Shown here: in pieces, positions 16,129 to 24,580 of the stretch
Layout: each line of letters starts with the position of its first letter
Numbering within the stretch: the first letter of the stretch is position 1
DNA from: Lewinellaceae bacterium
GTDB taxonomy: Bacteria > Bacteroidota > Bacteroidia > Chitinophagales > Saprospiraceae
Assembly (NCBI GenBank): GCA_020636005.1
Contig: JACJYR010000001.1
Location: forward strand, 1,932,001 to 1,996,000
Reading direction: 5' to 3'
DNA: 64,000 nt
Notes under the pieces: generated by a model
What the model was told of the DNA's origin: nothing
The model's database searches: none
What the model saw: the letters and a program-made list of their open reading frames with translations, nothing else
Translations under genes and position numbers: made by a program

Positions 16129-17190
16129 ATGAAACAGCCTGCCATGCCCATAAAAAAAAGCCCTTCTTTTACTTTCCAACCTTGCTCAAGGCAAATTGAA
16201 ACGATCTGCCTGCAATCGCTCGCAACCCTTACAATAATACTGCTCCATTGCTTCCAGGCAGCCGCAAATACCTTGAAAACAGCCCCACGGGACACCCTGC
16301 CGCCGCTGGCTGATTCCATCAAATTGCCCAAGGCCCTGCAGAGCCTTGAACTCAATATGGTGCGCGTGGACAGCGGCTCATTCATGATGGGCTGCGATGC
16401 CAACCGGGACGGAATTTGTTTGGATACAGAACTGCCGATCCACAAAGAGGAAGTCGGCACCTTTTACCTGGCCCGCTACGAAATAAGGCAGATAGACTGG
16501 CTGGTCGTGATGAAAACCGATCCCAGCTATTTCCAGGGCTGCGACCAATGCCCGGTTGAAAGTGTCCGGTGGGACGACGTAACCCTTTTCATCGAAACAC
16601 TGAACAAGCTGACGGGCAGGAAATACCGCCTGCCGACAGAGGCGGAATGGGAATTTGCCGCCAGGGGGGGCAATGTTTCTGAAATGACCAGGTATGCCGG
16701 AAGCAACCTGCTGGAAGAGGTTGGATGGTATTCCAATGAAAAAAACCAAAACAGGCCCCATGCTGTCGGCCAGAAAGAGCCCAATGAACTGGGCCTCTAC
16801 GACATGAGCGGCAACGTATGGGAGTGGTGCAGTGATGCGTTTGCCTATTACAAAGTGGCACAAGACACCGCCAAAATAGACCCAAAAGACATCTTCAGGC
16901 CCATCCGGGGCGGCTCCTGGAACAGCCTTGAACCCGATTGCCGGATTGCCGTACGCAATAAAAAACTACCTTCCTACCGATATAATGCCATAGGTTTTAG
17001 GCTGGCGCACGACTGGCAGCCACCGGCAGCAGAACCTCCCAAAACCAAGGAGGAAGAAAAAATAGAGGAAACAAAAACACAAGACGGCAAAAGTGATTTG
17101 AAACCTGCAAAACAAGAGAAGAAGGATGGAAAACAGGTCCCTGCCCAAACAGACAAAAAGAAAGGCCTAAATGATGATGGGAGGGGGTAA
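16129..17190 (+). CDS. formylglycine-generating-enzyme-like (SUMF1) protein
   Basis: A 353-residue protein with a hydrophobic N-terminal stretch (LATLTIILLHCFQAAANT; signal or anchor) and a SUMF1/FGE-sulfatase fold: LNMVRVDSGSFMMG near 75, GRKYRLPTEAEWEFAARGG, LGLYDMSGNVWEWCSDAF, RPIRGGSW and NAIGFRLAHD. The second cysteine of the FGE pair is retained (PDC) but the first is absent, so I do not claim sulfatase activation; it may be a ligand-binding or kinase-associated member. The C-terminus is a long Lys/Glu-rich tail (KTKEEEKIEETKT), unusual for the family. Start: ATG 16129 preferred over TTG 16099; ATG 16144 also possible. Confidence 0.78.
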   Translation: MKQPAMPIKKSPSFTFQPCSRQIETICLQSLATLTIILLHCFQAAANTLKTAPRDTLPPLADSIKLPKALQSLELNMVRVDSGSFMMGCDANRDGICLDTELPIHKEEVGTFYLARYEIRQIDWLVVMKTDPSYFQGCDQCPVESVRWDDVTLFIETLNKLTGRKYRLPTEAEWEFAARGGNVSEMTRYAGSNLLEEVGWYSNEKNQNRPHAVGQKEPNELGLYDMSGNVWEWCSDAFAYYKVAQDTAKIDPKDIFRPIRGGSWNSLEPDCRIAVRNKKLPSYRYNAIGFRLAHDWQPPAAEPPKTKEEEKIEETKTQDGKSDLKPAKQEKKDGKQVPAQTDKKKGLNDDGRG

Positions 17191-17244
17191 TTAAATTCTT
17201 CCAGGCAACAAATATGTTTCAAACTGGGCTTATGATTTCGAGTG

Positions 17245-18360
17245 TCATTGCTTATCCAGTTTAACTTCCTCAATCTGCACTTGCCTGCCCACCTGCTGCC
17301 CTTCCGGCTTCGCCCAATGTGCCAGCCCCGGTGCTGTTATCGCAAGTTTGTATTCCGGTTTTTCCTTGTTCAAAATGCCCGGTCGAAGGTAGTTCGGGAT
17401 GATTTGGACGTCATAAATTTCGTCCAAAGCACCATGATATAGAATTTCCCCAAATAGCTCGCCGGTTGGCAAATGGACGATAGCGACTCCAGCCTGCCAT
17501 GTGTCGCCTGTTATTTTGAAATTGTCAAAAGCAGCGCTGCGCTTCCGCAACTTTGAAAGGCCCACGAACACATAATCGCCATATTTGCAAAGGCCCCGTG
17601 CAAAACCGTTCAGGCGGGCCACCACATCGTATTTACCGGTAGCGGCGTCCATTTTCACCAGTTCTCCGCTGGCGGAAAGCAACAAGTACAATCCGCCATC
17701 GAACAGCCTTGGCGAGTGGGGCATGGGCAGATGCCGGGCCACCATCTCGTTCGTCCCCATCTCCATAACAACGCCGCCGGCCAGGTCCTTCCGCCAACCC
17801 CGGGGAACGTCCGTTGTACTAAATGCGGTGGCATATTTTGGCCTGCCTTCCGACAGGGCCATGCCATTGAGGTGGCACCGGTCGTCGGGTGCCAGTTTGG
17901 AAATAAAAGGAGGTTGCCAAACGGGGGTAAAGCTGCGGTTTTCGCCTATCTGAACAATGCAGGAATAAGAGGTATTTACGGCGAAGAGTTGGTCACCGTC
18001 GCCCCAATCCAGGTCGTGGAGGTCGAGTTGCCCGGTATGGTAGGTGGTGCGTGGCAGGAACAGGGCATCGTAGGTGTTGGGCCTTTTGGGATAGTGAACG
18101 GCCAGTTCAGGCGAGTTGGCCAGTACCAGCACTTCCTCCAGGCAGGCAATGGCCATTTTATCGCCATTCAAGGCGATGCCCATCGGTTTTGCAAAGTTGC
18201 GGGGTAACTGGGCGAGGGTTTCATCGTCTTTTGGGCAAACGAAAATGACCTTTCCGGCTTGGAAAGTGCTGAGGGCAATGGTGCAGCGGAGTTGGGCCAA
18301 CAATTCTGGCAGGTTGGGCGAGTAGCTGCAACTGAAAGGCGGGGGAGGGCCGGAGGGCAT
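17245..18360 (-). CDS. TIGR03032/DUF4915-like protein
   Basis: A 371-residue protein resembling the TIGR03032 family: STFQAGKVIFV near the start, FAKPMGIALNGDKMAIAC, YDALFLPRTTYHTGQLDLHDL, PFISKLAPDDRCHLNGMAL, ATAFSTTDVPRGWR and VPRGW/GLCKYGDYVFVGLSK. The fold is probably a beta-propeller; members are near glycan or carotenoid genes but the reaction is unknown. I trimmed the frame to ATG 18360 (MPSGPPPP), because the sequence upstream is degenerate GGAAATTGG-type repeat translated as nonsense. No operon partner is seen; the aldehyde dehydrogenase lies upstream on the same strand, 141 bases away. Confidence 0.75.
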   Translation of the reverse strand: MPSGPPPPFSCSYSPNLPELLAQLRCTIALSTFQAGKVIFVCPKDDETLAQLPRNFAKPMGIALNGDKMAIACLEEVLVLANSPELAVHYPKRPNTYDALFLPRTTYHTGQLDLHDLDWGDGDQLFAVNTSYSCIVQIGENRSFTPVWQPPFISKLAPDDRCHLNGMALSEGRPKYATAFSTTDVPRGWRKDLAGGVVMEMGTNEMVARHLPMPHSPRLFDGGLYLLLSASGELVKMDAATGKYDVVARLNGFARGLCKYGDYVFVGLSKLRKRSAAFDNFKITGDTWQAGVAIVHLPTGELFGEILYHGALDEIYDVQIIPNYLRPGILNKEKPEYKLAITAPGLAHWAKPEGQQVGRQVQIEEVKLDKQ

Positions 18361-18365
18361 AGCTG

Positions 18366-18490
18366 CTTGTTTTACCAATGAAAACTGGAGGATGGGCGGG
18401 AAATTGGAAATGGAGAAATTGAGAAATTCTCTCAGGGGCCTGTTTCTGACTACAGATCCCCAATTCCTGAATTTCCCAATTTCAAACTTC
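18366..18490. repeat. degenerate GGAAATTGG/GAAATTGAG repeat region
   Basis: Short AATTGG-type words recur (GGGAAATTGGAAATGGAG, GAAATTGAGAAATT, CCCAATTTC). Similar words occur at 24393-24430, 48781-48810 and 48941-48962. All are in gaps before or after genes. Confidence 0.4.
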
Positions 18491-18501
18491 AAAAACCGCC
18501 A

Positions 18502-20031
18502 TCACCCCAAATCAAACTTGATCCCTTGTGCCAAAGGCACATCCTTGCTGTAATTGATGGTGTTGGTCTGGCGGCGCATGTAGGCTTTCCAGGCATCGCT
18601 GCCACTCTCACGGCCACCGCCCGTTTCCTTCTCGCCGCCAAAGGCACCGCCTATTTCCGCACCGCTCGTGCCGATGTTCACATTGGCGATGCCGCAGTCG
18701 GAGCCGGCAACAGAAAGGAATTTTTCCGCCTCCCGCATGTCGTTGGTCATGATGGCAGAAGAGAGTCCCTGTGGCACACCGTTCTGGATGGCGATGGCCT
18801 CATCCATATCCTTGTATTTCAGCAAATAAAGGATGGGGGCAAAAGTCTCGTGCTGAACGATGGCCATATCCGGCCTGGCCTCGGCAATGCAAGGTTTTAC
18901 ATAGCAGCTACTTTCGTAGCCCTTGCCTTCCAGCACACCTCCTTCAACGAGGAATTTCCCACCTTGCTCCTTCAACTGCTCAATGGCACGGAGGTAGGCA
19001 CCTACGGCGTCCTGGTCAATGAGCGGGCCGACATGGTTGTGCTGGTCGAGGGGGTCACCGATGCGTAGCTGCTTGTAGGCAGCGGCCATTTTCTTTTTCA
19101 CTTCGCCAAAAATACTTTCGTGGATGATGAGGCGGCGGGTACTGGTGCAGCGCTGGCCACAGGTGCCCACGGCTCCGAAGAGCGCCCCGGTAAGCACCAC
19201 GTTCAGGTCGGCACTGGGGGTGACGATGATGGCGTTGTTGCCGCCCAGTTCGAGCAGGCTGCGGCCCAAGCGTGCGGCGACGGCCTGCCCGACTATCTTG
19301 CCCATGCGGGTACTGCCGGTGGCGGAGATGAGCGGCACACGGGCATCTTTGGTCATGTATTCGCCCACCTTGTAGTCACCATTGACGAGGCAGACGACAC
19401 CTTCGGGCACGTTGTTGGCCTTCAGCACTTTTTTGAAAATGTGCTGGCAGGCCACCCCGCACAGGGGCGCTTTTTCGGAGGGCTTCCACACGCACACGTC
19501 GCCACAGACAAGGGCGAGCATGGCGTTCCACGACCACACGGCTACCGGGAAGTTGAAGGCGCTGATGATGCCAACGATGCCGAGCGGGTGCCACTGTTCG
19601 TACATGCGGTGGTGCGGGCGCTCGGAGTGCATGGTGAGGCCGTACAGCTGGCGGCTGAGGCCCACGGCGAAGTCGCAGATGTCAATCATTTCCTGCACTT
19701 CTCCGAAGCCTTCCTGAAGGCTCTTGCCCATTTCATAGCTCACCAGGCGGCCCAGCGGGTCTTTGTATTTGCGGAGTTCCTCGCCGTACTGGCGCACAAT
19801 TTCACCACGTTTGGGGGCAGGGATTTCCCGCCAGGTGAGGAAGGCAGCCTGTGCCTGCTGGATGACGGACTCGTACTGCTCCTGTGTTGTCTGGCTCACG
19901 CTGCCTATCAGCTCACCGTCCACCGGAGAATAGGACTGGATGTATTTGCTGGATTTTACATCTTCCAGGCCCGTGCTGGTACCGGCGTTGCTGCTCTTGA
20001 GGTTGAGTTTTTTTAAAAAATCTCTGTTCAT
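18502..20031 (-). CDS. aldehyde dehydrogenase, ALDH7 (antiquitin/P6C dehydrogenase) type
   Basis: A 509-residue NAD-dependent aldehyde dehydrogenase. Catalytic residues are present: Glu261 in LLELGGNNA and Cys295 in GTCGQRCTSTRR. Features fit the ALDH7/alpha-aminoadipic semialdehyde (piperideine-6-carboxylate) group: HHRMYEQWHPLGIVGIISAFNFPVAVWSWN, the GxRxTSTRR motif and C-terminal GGEKETGGGRESGSDAW. The reaction would be oxidation of alpha-aminoadipate semialdehyde in lysine breakdown, but no other lysine catabolic gene is adjacent. ATG 20031 gives the expected length. TACTTTCA about 18 bases upstream on the minus strand resembles a -7 box. Confidence 0.88.
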   Translation of the reverse strand: MNRDFLKKLNLKSSNAGTSTGLEDVKSSKYIQSYSPVDGELIGSVSQTTQEQYESVIQQAQAAFLTWREIPAPKRGEIVRQYGEELRKYKDPLGRLVSYEMGKSLQEGFGEVQEMIDICDFAVGLSRQLYGLTMHSERPHHRMYEQWHPLGIVGIISAFNFPVAVWSWNAMLALVCGDVCVWKPSEKAPLCGVACQHIFKKVLKANNVPEGVVCLVNGDYKVGEYMTKDARVPLISATGSTRMGKIVGQAVAARLGRSLLELGGNNAIIVTPSADLNVVLTGALFGAVGTCGQRCTSTRRLIIHESIFGEVKKKMAAAYKQLRIGDPLDQHNHVGPLIDQDAVGAYLRAIEQLKEQGGKFLVEGGVLEGKGYESSCYVKPCIAEARPDMAIVQHETFAPILYLLKYKDMDEAIAIQNGVPQGLSSAIMTNDMREAEKFLSVAGSDCGIANVNIGTSGAEIGGAFGGEKETGGGRESGSDAWKAYMRRQTNTINYSKDVPLAQGIKFDLG

Positions 20032-20187
20032 TGGTTAAGGATTGAAAGTAGTGTTTAATTTAAAATCAGGTCATTGGGTTTTAAAAAGAGCTACAAGGTA
20101 GCAAAGCAAGGTGTTGCGGGCAACGATAAACATCACAGAATAAGCATTGGCTTGACCGTGCCTGCATTTTTACTCAACTTCTTTTTT

Positions 20188-21630
20188 TTAAAACTCCGCA
20201 CTGCCCGCCGCCCTCGGAAATGGGATCACGTCCCTGATGTTCCCCATCCCCGTGATGAACTGCACCATCCGCTCGAAGCCGAGGCCGAAGCCTGCGTGGG
20301 GGCAGCCGCCAAATTTCCGGAGTTCCAGGTACCACCAAAGTTCCTCCTCGTGGATGCCCTGTGCATGGATGCGTTCCAGCAGTTTGTCGTGGCGCTCCTC
20401 CCGCTGCGAGCCGCCTATCACCTCGCCGATGTAGGGGAAAAGGATGTCCATGGCAGCGACGGTTTCTTTGCCAGGCTCCGTGCCGTCGTTTTCCCGCATG
20501 TAAAATGCCTTGATGACTTTTGGATAATCCCGTACCACGACGGGCTTTTGGAAATGTTTTTCCACCAAATAGCGCTCGTGCTCCGACTGGAGGTCGCTGC
20601 CCCACTCTACCGGGAACTGGAACTTGCCTTTTTTATAAGGATTGGAATTGCGTAGGATGTTGACGGCCTCGGTGTAGGTGATGCGCTCGAAGTCATTGTC
20701 CACCACGAAGCGGAGCATGTCAATGAGGCCCATCGGTCGGCGCTCCTCCTGCTTCATGTTTTTCTCAGCGTCCTTGATGCGTTTGTCGAGGAAGGCCAGG
20801 TCGTCCGGGTAGTTTTCGAGGATGTGGTTGATGAGGTATTTTACAAAATCCTCGGCCAGATCCATGTTGTCATAGATGTCGAAAAAGGCGACCTCCGGCT
20901 CTATCATCCAGAACTCGGCGAGATGTCGGGGCGTGAAGGATTTTTCGGCCCGGAAGGTGGGACCGAAGGTGTAAATCTTGCCGAGCGCCAGCGCCGCTAT
21001 CTCACCCTGCAACTGGCCGGAGACGGTCAGGTTGGTGCTTTTTCCAAAAAAGTCTTCCTTCCAGTTGATGTGGCCATTCTCGGTGCGGGGCGGGTTGCCC
21101 ACGTCGAGGGTGGTCACCTGGAACATTTCCCCGGCGCCCTCAGCGTCGCTGCCCGTAATGATGGGCGTGTGCATGTAGTAGTATCCCCGGTCGTTGAAGT
21201 ATTTGTGGACGGCAAAGGCAACGGCATGGCGGATGCGGAACACAGCGCTGAAGGTTTGCGTCCGCATACGGAAATGCGCCTTCTCCCGCAGGTATTCCAT
21301 GGTCATGTGCTTGGGTTGGAGCACGTATTCTTCGGGGTTGTTGCCGCCGAGCAGTTCGATGTTTTCGGCCATCAGTTCCACGGCCTGCCCGGCGCCCTGC
21401 GATTCGACCAGTTGGCCGGTGACGGCAATGCAGGAGTGGAAGCTGATTTTTTTCAAAAACTCCTCGTCGTATTTCTCAAAATCCACCACTACTTGCAGGG
21501 TGTTGAACGAGGAGCCGTCGTACAGGGCGATGAAGCGGTTGGCCCGGAAGGAGCGCACCCAGCCCATCACTTTTACGGTGGCCCCGATTTGGGGCTGTTT
21601 CAGTATGGCATCTATTTCAGTACGTTTCAT
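20188..21630 (-). CDS. asnS: asparaginyl-tRNA synthetase
   Basis: Charges tRNA-Asn in the cytoplasm. The 480-residue length is right for bacterial AsnRS. N-terminal OB-fold anticodon domain (about 10-105, GATVKVMGWVRSFRANRFIAL), then the class II core: motif 2 (GPTFRAEKSFTPRHLAEFWMIEPE) and motif 3 (GFGLGFERMVQFITGM, DVIPFPR). ATG 21630 is chosen; the longer frame upstream adds 43 unrelated residues. TATTTTCG lies about 30 bases upstream as a possible -7 variant. The DCC gene begins close upstream on the same strand but has its own stop well before, so linkage is loose. Confidence 0.95.
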   Translation of the reverse strand: MKRTEIDAILKQPQIGATVKVMGWVRSFRANRFIALYDGSSFNTLQVVVDFEKYDEEFLKKISFHSCIAVTGQLVESQGAGQAVELMAENIELLGGNNPEEYVLQPKHMTMEYLREKAHFRMRTQTFSAVFRIRHAVAFAVHKYFNDRGYYYMHTPIITGSDAEGAGEMFQVTTLDVGNPPRTENGHINWKEDFFGKSTNLTVSGQLQGEIAALALGKIYTFGPTFRAEKSFTPRHLAEFWMIEPEVAFFDIYDNMDLAEDFVKYLINHILENYPDDLAFLDKRIKDAEKNMKQEERRPMGLIDMLRFVVDNDFERITYTEAVNILRNSNPYKKGKFQFPVEWGSDLQSEHERYLVEKHFQKPVVVRDYPKVIKAFYMRENDGTEPGKETVAAMDILFPYIGEVIGGSQREERHDKLLERIHAQGIHEEELWWYLELRKFGGCPHAGFGLGFERMVQFITGMGNIRDVIPFPRAAGSAEF

Positions 21631-21668
21631 ATTGTGGTTTTTAAAAACGAGCGGCGAAAATAAGACTT

Positions 21669-22097
21669 CTACCCTAAAAACCTCGCCCTCAACTCTGGCG
21701 TCGGCAGCCAGCACTCGTCTTTTTTGCCAAACCACCGGTACCTGTTCTTCGCTATCCAATCATACACGGCATCCCTGATGGATTTTGGAACAATAGCAAA
21801 CACTGCAAACGCTGACCACCCGCCACCCAGTTTCTTAAAAATCCTTAGCGGCACATCGGAACGGGTGTAGGCTTTTCCACCATCCACCAAAACCACCGTG
21901 TTCAGTTCGCCAACCGGCAGGTTGAAACGTTGCAGCATGGCTTTCCCAGTGTCCGATTGCAGGGAAGCAAAGCGGAAAATGCCGTCCGGGTCGTGTTTTA
22001 TTACCCACTGCACAGAGGCGTTGCAGAGGTTGCACACGCCATCGAACAACAGAAGAGGTGAGGGCTGAGGGGTGAGATGTGAGGTTTTGACAGGCAT
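21669..22097 (-). CDS. DCC-family thiol-disulfide oxidoreductase-like protein (DUF393)
   Basis: A 142-residue soluble protein. The defining DGVCNLCN motif (D19, C22, C25) gives the DxxCxxC signature, followed by VQWVIKHD, FRFASLQSD, VLVDGGKAYTRSDVPLRIF and the RNRYRWFGK C-terminal element. It is assumed to be a thioredoxin-like redox protein, with no known partner. Starts 3 bases after the NadR-like ATPase stop on the same strand, so they are probably cotranscribed. Confidence 0.88.
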   Translation of the reverse strand: MPVKTSHLTPQPSPLLLFDGVCNLCNASVQWVIKHDPDGIFRFASLQSDTGKAMLQRFNLPVGELNTVVLVDGGKAYTRSDVPLRIFKKLGGGWSAFAVFAIVPKSIRDAVYDWIAKNRYRWFGKKDECWLPTPELRARFLG

Positions 22098-22100
22098 AGG

Positions 22101-22631
22101 TTACTGGTTTATGAATTTTTCAATTTCGGCAGCGGCTTTATCAAACCGCTCATTCCCGATGCCGTTGATTTGGATAAAATCTGTGCCTAAAGCTGCCAGT
22201 TCTTGTTGGTAAATGGTGTACAAAACATCACGGTCGTTTGGGTTTTCCCGAAGCGGGTCGGGAGCCCAGGGCAGATCGGGCTGGCACAAAAGATAAAGAT
22301 CGGGCTGGCGCATTTTCAACTGCTCCGTTATCCAGGGAGCACAATTTCCAAATACAACTTTGGACCAGATTTGGATGACCTCCAAGCTGGTGTCACAAAG
22401 TATAAAGCGGCTATTTCCTTGGGCAAAAAAGTCTTCCTTAGCGATTTGACCCTTGGCAATTTCAATCAAATCATCCTGAACATATTTTCGACCTAAACTT
22501 TCAAGGTATTCCCGCGCATATTCCGGCACCCATTGTGCGCCGAAATGACCGGCAAGTTGTTTTGCCAGGGTCGTTTTCCCCGTGCTTTCCGGGCCGGTCA
22601 AGACTATTTTCCGCATAATTTTTTTTGCCAT
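22101..22631 (-). CDS. NadR-C-terminal-like AAA ATPase/kinase
   Basis: A P-loop protein of 176 residues: GPESTGKTTLAK (Walker A, about 13-24), EYAREYLESLGRKYVQDD, ILCDTSLEVIQIWSK (Walker B-type Asp), then LYLLCQPDLPWAPDPLRE, as in the kinase domain of NadR and free-standing relatives (nicotinamide riboside kinase-like). The Arg-rich LCQPDLPWxxDxLR loop is characteristic. Phosphorylation of a nucleoside is likely but the substrate is not proven. The in-frame ATG 22616 (MRKIVL) is an alternative start. Probably cotranscribed with the DCC gene. Confidence 0.82.
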   Translation of the reverse strand: MAKKIMRKIVLTGPESTGKTTLAKQLAGHFGAQWVPEYAREYLESLGRKYVQDDLIEIAKGQIAKEDFFAQGNSRFILCDTSLEVIQIWSKVVFGNCAPWITEQLKMRQPDLYLLCQPDLPWAPDPLRENPNDRDVLYTIYQQELAALGTDFIQINGIGNERFDKAAAEIEKFINQ

Positions 22632-22812
22632 GCAAAGTCAAAAAAACCGGGCTGCCGCCTAATTTTGACCTATAGTTCCAAGGGTCAACTGCCTAAACAA
22701 TCACCCCGGTAAAATGGTTATGGAACTTCTTTGGATTTGGGCCAAACTTCCAACCAGATACTCAAGCCCAAAAACACCTGAACACCCAAATACCTAAACA
22801 CATCTTTTGCAG

Positions 22813-23388
22813 ATGCACGACATCGAACCATACCACCGCTGGCGTGACGAATACGAATCCGCCGAAGACAAGAACTCGCCGTTCTACGGGCGGGTCTATG
22901 ACGAGTTTTACTATACCCAGAAAATATACAACTACTTCATCCACCCGCAATGGGACGAGTTTGGTTCGCAGACGCTCTACATGAAGGTGCTGTTCGCCGA
23001 CTACGACCGGGGCTTTGCCATTTTCGAGATGCTCGGCGAATGGAACGACTGCCTCCACAACGACGTGATGTTCCTCAAACGGGACGTGGCCGACGAGTTC
23101 ATGCAGCACGGTATCAACAAGTTTATCATCATTGCCGAGAACGTGCTGAACTTCCACAGCTCCGACGACTGCTACTACGAAGAATGGTACGACGATGTGA
23201 AGGACGAAGGCGGCTGGATTTGCATGCTCAACCTGCTGCCCCATGTGGAGGAAGAAATGCGGGATGTCCAACTCCAATTCTATGTGAATTTCGGCGAACG
23301 TTACAACGACCTCAATTGGCGGGCGCTAACGCCCAAACATTTGCTCCGAAAGGTAGAGGACAGGATGGTGAAGAGGATTGGGAAGTAG
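22813..23388 (+). CDS. conserved-looking acidic hypothetical protein
   Basis: A 191-residue cytoplasmic protein rich in Asp, Glu, Tyr and Trp (HDIEPYHRWRDEYESAEDKNSPFYGR, FIHPQWDEFGSQTLYMKVLF). No signal peptide or membrane segment. It has no recognised catalytic motif. ATG 22813 is chosen; the upstream in-frame TTG at 22807 adds two residues only. The preceding 50 bases contain AACACCTAA-like low-complexity repeats. It is convergent with moaA, only 16 bases apart, and otherwise without obvious partners. Confidence 0.65.
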   Translation: MHDIEPYHRWRDEYESAEDKNSPFYGRVYDEFYYTQKIYNYFIHPQWDEFGSQTLYMKVLFADYDRGFAIFEMLGEWNDCLHNDVMFLKRDVADEFMQHGINKFIIIAENVLNFHSSDDCYYEEWYDDVKDEGGWICMLNLLPHVEEEMRDVQLQFYVNFGERYNDLNWRALTPKHLLRKVEDRMVKRIGK

Positions 23389-23404
23389 GGGGATTGGCAA
23401 AATA

Positions 23405-24391
23405 TTACCCGCCAATGGTTGCCATAGACTCCGAAACCGGAAATTGAAAACGCCTTTTTTCTGCTTCAAAACCATCCTTTGCCCGGTTGCCCAAAGCGTC
23501 GAGAAATACAGTCCTTACCTGGTCATCGCTGGCACCTTCCCGCATCAGATCTTTTATGTTGAAAACGCCCCGATCGTACAGGCATGTCTTTAGCTGGCCC
23601 TGTGGCGTGAGGCGCAGGCGGTTGCAGGTGCCGCAAAAGGTGCGGCTGTAGGCAGCGATGATTCCCACCGTTCCCTGATGCCCGGGGATTTTGTAATTGG
23701 ACGAAGTGGAGGCTGGCGGGTCGGGCAGTTTCTCTATGCTGGGAAAATGTTCTTTCAGCTTTTCCAAAATACGCCGGTGGTCCCACCACAATTTTTGATA
23801 GTGCGCCCCCTCGCCATTGAAAGGCATCTCCTCGATGTAACGCACGTCAACGGGGCTGTCTTTGGTCAGCATGGCAAGGGGTAGCAGGTCGGCCTCGTTT
23901 TTCCCCTCCATCACCACGGCGTTTATTTTGGTGGAAATGCCATGTTTCAACAAAGCCTCCAACGTCTGCATCACCTTGCCGAACTCGTCCCGCCGGGTGA
24001 TTTGGAAAAAACGCTCCTTGTCAAGGGTATCAATGCTGAGGTTGACAGAGCGGATGCCCATTTTTTTCAGTTCAGGTACGAGCGGTGCAGTCAGTGTACC
24101 GTTGGTTGTAATATTGATCTGGCGCAAGCCCGCCATCTGGCTCAGCGCTCGCAGGAAGTCCATCATGTCCTTCCGCACGAAAGGCTCGCCGCCCGTGATG
24201 CGCACTTTTTCGATGCCCATGCCCGCCAATAGCCGCACAATGCGCAGCATTTCCTCGTAGCTCATCAACGCTTCCTTTGGAACGTAGTCAATCCCTTCCT
24301 CCGGCATACAGTAAAAGCAACGGAGGTTGCAGCGGTCGGTGACGGCGAGCCGGAGGTAGTTGACGTGCCTTCCGTGGTTGTCGTACAGCAT
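23405..24391 (-). CDS. moaA: GTP 3',8-cyclase (molybdenum cofactor synthesis)
   Basis: Radical-SAM enzyme that makes 3',8-cyclo-GTP for pyranopterin synthesis. The N-terminal 4Fe-4S cluster motif CNLRCFYC (C21, C25, C28) and the GTP-side cluster CGTCNRLRLTPQGQLKTC near the C-terminus are complete; the tail ends SMATIGG with the conserved GG. Length is 328, as expected. No other moa or moe gene is in this window, so it appears to be separated from its pathway. Convergent with 22813, upstream gap carries degenerate AATTGG-type words. Confidence 0.95.
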   Translation of the reverse strand: MLYDNHGRHVNYLRLAVTDRCNLRCFYCMPEEGIDYVPKEALMSYEEMLRIVRLLAGMGIEKVRITGGEPFVRKDMMDFLRALSQMAGLRQINITTNGTLTAPLVPELKKMGIRSVNLSIDTLDKERFFQITRRDEFGKVMQTLEALLKHGISTKINAVVMEGKNEADLLPLAMLTKDSPVDVRYIEEMPFNGEGAHYQKLWWDHRRILEKLKEHFPSIEKLPDPPASTSSNYKIPGHQGTVGIIAAYSRTFCGTCNRLRLTPQGQLKTCLYDRGVFNIKDLMREGASDDQVRTVFLDALGNRAKDGFEAEKRRFQFPVSESMATIGG

Positions 24392-24508
24392 GGGCTGGGA
24401 ATTGGTGAATTAGTAAATTGGGGAATTGGTCGGGGATGCGGTTAAATACAGTTTTTCGGAAAACCCCTTCCCTGGATTTACGCAAAGTTGCTGAAAATTA
24501 GGCAAACA

Positions 24509-24545
24509 AAAAGCCCTGGGCATTGCAACCCAGGGCTTTTTGAAA
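24509..24545 (-). terminator. intrinsic terminator of sprA
   Basis: Perfect 12-bp stem AAAAGCCCTGGG (24509-24520) and CCCAGGGCTTTT (24529-24540), loop of eight. On the minus strand it ends in TTTTTGTTTG, 40 bases after the sprA stop; it may also stop read-through in the other direction. Confidence 0.85.
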
Positions 24546-24580
24546 GAAGTGTGCTGAAAGTCACACCAGGGTTTGTTGTA

